The translations under genes and the position numbers were made by a program. Source: Rhodocyclaceae bacterium (GTDB lineage: Bacteria > Pseudomonadota > Gammaproteobacteria > Burkholderiales > Rhodocyclaceae). From it: DNA of 64,000 nt. The notes below the pieces were generated by a model. That model was given only the letters and a program-made list of their open reading frames with translations. It ran no database searches and was not told the DNA's origin. The DNA lies in NCBI GenBank assembly GCA_020445805.1, contig JAGRFX010000001.1, forward strand, positions 34,058-98,057, written 5' to 3'. This document shows positions 61,634-64,000 of this stretch, in pieces (the stretch's first letter is position 1; each line of letters starts with the position of its first letter).

Positions 61634-62854
61634 TCAGGCGCCGTCGCGCGGCGACTTCGAGCGAACGATCAGCGCGGCCAGCGCCAGGGCGCTGAAGAAG
61701 GCGCCCGCGGCGAAGGTGGCTTCCGCTCCCAGTTGATCCCACAGCAGTCCGGCCAGCAGGCTCGCGCACAGGAGGGCGACGCCGCTCACCAGGTTGAAGC
61801 ATCCGAAGGCGGTGCCGCGCAGGTCCTCGGGGGCGGCATCGGCCACCATCCGCGCCAGCAGGCCCTGGGTCATGCCCATGTGGATGCCCCACAGGGCCAC
61901 CCCGGCGAGCAGGGCGCCCCAGTGGGCGCTGCTCGCCAGAACCGCGTCGGCGGCGATCAGGACCGCCAGTCCCCAGGCCAGCAGGTGGCGGTGGGGCATC
62001 TGGTCGGAGAGGGCGCCGAAGGGGAAGGCCGTGAGGGCATAGAGCCCGTTCATTGCCACCATCACCAGCGGCACCAGCGCCAACGGGATACCTGCCTGCT
62101 GGGCGCGCAGGACCAGGAAGGCCTCGCTGAAGCGGGCCAGCGCGACCACCGCGCCCAGGGCCACCACCCAGGCGTAGGGTCGGCCGAGACGCCGCAGGTT
62201 GGCGCGGGAGATCGGATTGCGCCGCACCGCGCCGGCCGCCCGGGGCGGCTCGCGGATGGCGAGGACGAGCAGCAGGACGGCCAGCAGGCCGGGAACCACG
62301 GCCACCCAGAAGACAGCCCGGAAATCGTCCGACCACAGCACCATCAGGCCGGCGGCCAGCAGGGGGCCGAGGAAGGCGCCGACCGTATCCAGCGACTGGC
62401 GCAGCCCGAAGGCCGCGCCCCGCAGGGCCGGCGGCGCCAGGTCCGCCACCAGGGCGTCCCGGGGCGCGCCGCGGATGCCCTTGCCGACGCGATCGAGGAA
62501 GCGCGCCGTCGCCACGGCGCCCAGTCCCTGCGCGAGGGGGAAGAGCGGCTTCGTGAGGGCCGACTACCCGTAGCCGAGGACGAGCAGCGGTTTGCGCCGT
62601 CCCATGCGATCGCTCACGGTGCCCGAGACGATCTTGACCAGGTTCGGGATGGCGAGCGCGACGCCTTCGAGCAGGCCGACGGCCAAGGCGCTCGCGCCGA
62701 GTCCGCTCACGAGAAACAGCGGCAGCAGGCAGTGCACGAGCTCGGACGAGACGTCCTGGCAGAGCGAGACGAGGCCGAGCGCCCAGACGCTGCGCGACAG
62801 ACGCGTGCGCCGCGCGTCGCGTGCGTCGCCCGGCGTCCCGCGCTCGTCGCTCAC
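61634..62854 (-). pseudogene. MFS transporter with an in-frame TAG at a composition junction
   Basis: Read on the minus strand from a GTG at 62854 overlapping the dioxygenase stop (GTGA), 407 codons run to 61634 with one TAG at codon 97 (62564-62566). The N-terminal part (LVKIVSGTVSDRMGRRKPLLVLGYG) and the continuation (SALTKPLFPLAQGLGAV, then RFLDRVGKGIRGAPRDALVAD) form a single MFS protein of the common GYGL-SALTKPLFPL pattern, where TTG or CTG would be expected at the stop. The base composition changes precisely here: the side above 62567 is rich in GACG/CGTC words unlike the rest of the window. It could be a genuine nonsense mutation, a recombination scar or an assembly join. Internal GTG codons could allow partial translation. 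Confidence 0.75.
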
Positions 62855-63759
62855 GGCGACGCGAGACGCACGCCGAGCATCGAGACCGTGCCGCCGTCGT
62901 AGCCGTCCACCGGGAAGTCGACGAGTTCGCCCGCGGCGCGCGTGCCCAGCACGCAGGCCAGAGGCAGGAAATGCTCGGGCGTCGGCACCGCAGTGGCCGC
63001 GTCGCGTCCGACGTACGGCAGGGCGGCCACGCCGATGTCGTCGCCGGCGAGCAACAACTCGCGCAAGCTGCCCTCGAAGCGTCTCGCCCACGCGGGCACC
63101 GGCACGACGTCGCGCGACCACGAGTAGTCGTACAGGTCGTGGACGACGTTGCCGCTGCCGAGCACGAGCACGTCTTCGTCGCGCAGGGCCGAGAGGGCGC
63201 GTCCGACGGCGAGGTGTTCGGACGCGTCGCGCGACGCGTCGAGCGAGAGCTGCACGACCGGGACATCGGCCTCGGGGAACATGTGCACGAGCAGCGACCA
63301 CGCGCCGTGGTCGAGGCCGAAGCGTTCGTCGAAGGCGACCTCGCGTGGCGCGAGCAGGCTCGCCACGCGCTCGGCGAGTTCGGGCGAGCCCGGCGCGGGG
63401 TAGCGCACGGCCGAGAGCACCTCGGGGAATCCTCCGAAGTCGTGCAGCGTGCGCGGCCGACTCGCGACGGCGACGCGCAGTCCGCGCGTGAACCAGTGCG
63501 CCGAGATGCACAAGATTGCTTTTGGCTTAGGAAATGTCGCCGCCATATCGCGAAAGCCGCGAACAAACTGATTTTCTTCGACCGCATTCATGGGACTGCC
63601 ATGCCCCACAAACAATGCAGGCATGACGTCAGTCTCTGGCAAGGATTCAGCCAAAGCCTGCAGAGTTGACAGTCTTCCAGCGGCAAACGGACCTGTAACC
63701 ATTTGAAGCAAGAATCTCCTTCGAAGAGTGGACAATTCACGTGTTTCACGAATCGTCAT
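62851..63759 (-). CDS. LigB/DODA-type extradiol dioxygenase family protein
   Basis: A 302-residue protein of the class III extradiol (4,5-DOPA dioxygenase, YgiD-like) family. Conserved segments include ALFVGHGSPMNAVEENQF, the active-site ISAHWFTRGL, HDFGGFPE, YPAPGSPELA and FGLDHGAWSLL; the histidines are the metal ligands. It would cleave a catechol-type ring. An N-terminal RRRFLL segment resembles a twin-arginine start but is not convincing as an exported signal. The first 80 codons (63511-63759) are more A+T-rich than the remainder, and the change falls within the CISAHW motif. It is flanked by an AraC gene and the interrupted MFS gene, all minus strand. Confidence 0.85.
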   Translation of the reverse strand: MTIRETRELSTLRRRFLLQMVTGPFAAGRLSTLQALAESLPETDVMPALFVGHGSPMNAVEENQFVRGFRDMAATFPKPKAILCISAHWFTRGLRVAVASRPRTLHDFGGFPEVLSAVRYPAPGSPELAERVASLLAPREVAFDERFGLDHGAWSLLVHMFPEADVPVVQLSLDASRDASEHLAVGRALSALRDEDVLVLGSGNVVHDLYDYSWSRDVVPVPAWARRFEGSLRELLLAGDDIGVAALPYVGRDAATAVPTPEHFLPLACVLGTRAAGELVDFPVDGYDGGTVSMLGVRLASP

Positions 63760-63801
63760 GATTCCAATCCTGGTTTGTTGTCTGAAGCTGCAGCTTTGTC
63801 G

Positions 63802-64000
63802 TCACGATGAACTTGCCGACAGCACGGCATCCACGTCCTGACGAGGAGGTGCACCAAACATGCGGCGGTATTCGCGGCTGAATTGCGAGGGGCTTTCGTA
63901 CCCAACTCGAAAGGCCGCTTCGGCAGCGTCGAGTTTTTCTCCGAGCATCAGGCTGCGAGCTTCATGCAGCCGAAGCCGCTTCTGATATTGCAGCGGCGTC
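63802..64000 (-). CDS. AraC-family regulator (partial, N-terminus off the window)
   Basis: The C-terminal part of an AraC regulator; its upstream part lies beyond base 64000. The second helix-turn-helix is clear: [23 protein letters not shown] then [16 protein letters not shown], with a [11 protein letters not shown] hinge. It ends 42 bases before the dioxygenase start, in the same direction, and may control it. The composition is similar to the dioxygenase's first part and more A+T-rich than the genes to the left. Confidence 0.85.
   Translation of the reverse strand, partial: TPLQYQKRLRLHEARSLMLGEKLDAAEAAFRVGYESPSQFSREYRRMFGAPPRQDVDAVLSASSS

Overview
The window looks like chromosomal DNA of a high-G+C Betaproteobacterium, probably of the Rhodocyclales/Burkholderiales type. 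The signs are tightly packed, G+C-rich genes joined by 4-base ATGA/GTGA overlaps, many LysR and AraC regulators, TRAP uptake, a Burkholderia-type trimeric porin (55404-56447), a bacteriohemerythrin and an NtrC-type two-component pair. I saw no rRNA, tRNA, CRISPR array or insertion sequence. The taxonomic call is an inference from gene content.

Left part (1-15.7 kb): a carbon-acid or sugar-acid catabolic operon on the minus strand (split transketolase, SDR dehydrogenase, TRAP DctPQM transporter, hydroxyacid dehydrogenase) faces its LysR regulator. Next come a TIR-membrane-PDZ protein, a cystathionine gamma-synthase family enzyme, a D-tartrate dehydratase with a divergent LysR gene, an MscS channel, an HxlR regulator and a small tautomerase.

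Middle-left (15.9-25.5 kb): two unusual blocks diverge from a region carrying a TTGCAG palindrome array. On the minus strand is a five-gene, mostly overlapping operon: thermostable-hemolysin-like protein, AMP-forming acyl ligase, heme-oxygenase-like iron enzyme, SDR, and secreted TPR protein. It reads like a small-molecule biosynthesis cluster. On the plus strand is a visibly more A+T-rich three-gene pilus-like island: a PilB/GspE ATPase with a degenerate receiver-like tail, a membrane-anchored pseudopilin-like protein, and a 562-residue class IV prepilin with 26 cysteines in its mature part. This island is the best candidate for an undescribed system.

Middle (25.5-39.1 kb): a PstS-like protein and an outer-membrane barrel diverge from a histidine kinase/NtrC-type regulator pair. 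Then follow a DUF2760-Hsp70-Hsp70 operon, a bacteriohemerythrin with an FNR-like site, and a winged-helix/TPR regulator divergent from a DUF4242 protein.

Middle-right (39.1-50.2 kb): a DUF2938 gene broken by an in-frame stop, a GNAT gene, and an operon for a cysteine synthase-glutaredoxin fusion, a 2OG-Fe(II) oxygenase and an AhpD-like protein. Facing it are an AfsR-like BTAD/AAA regulator and a tandem DUF4242 protein, then OsmC and a flavin monooxygenase. The recurrence of regulator plus DUF4242 pairs and of thiol/peroxide chemistry suggests an electrophile or redox stress theme (inference).

Right part (50.2-64 kb): an exporter, an A+T-richer repeat/PI-PLC protein that appears to lack its C-terminus, and assorted membrane, regulatory and small-molecule genes. 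At the far right, an MFS gene carries a TAG codon exactly where base composition changes, and a LigB-type dioxygenase gene changes composition inside a conserved motif. These suggest recombination or an assembly chimera.
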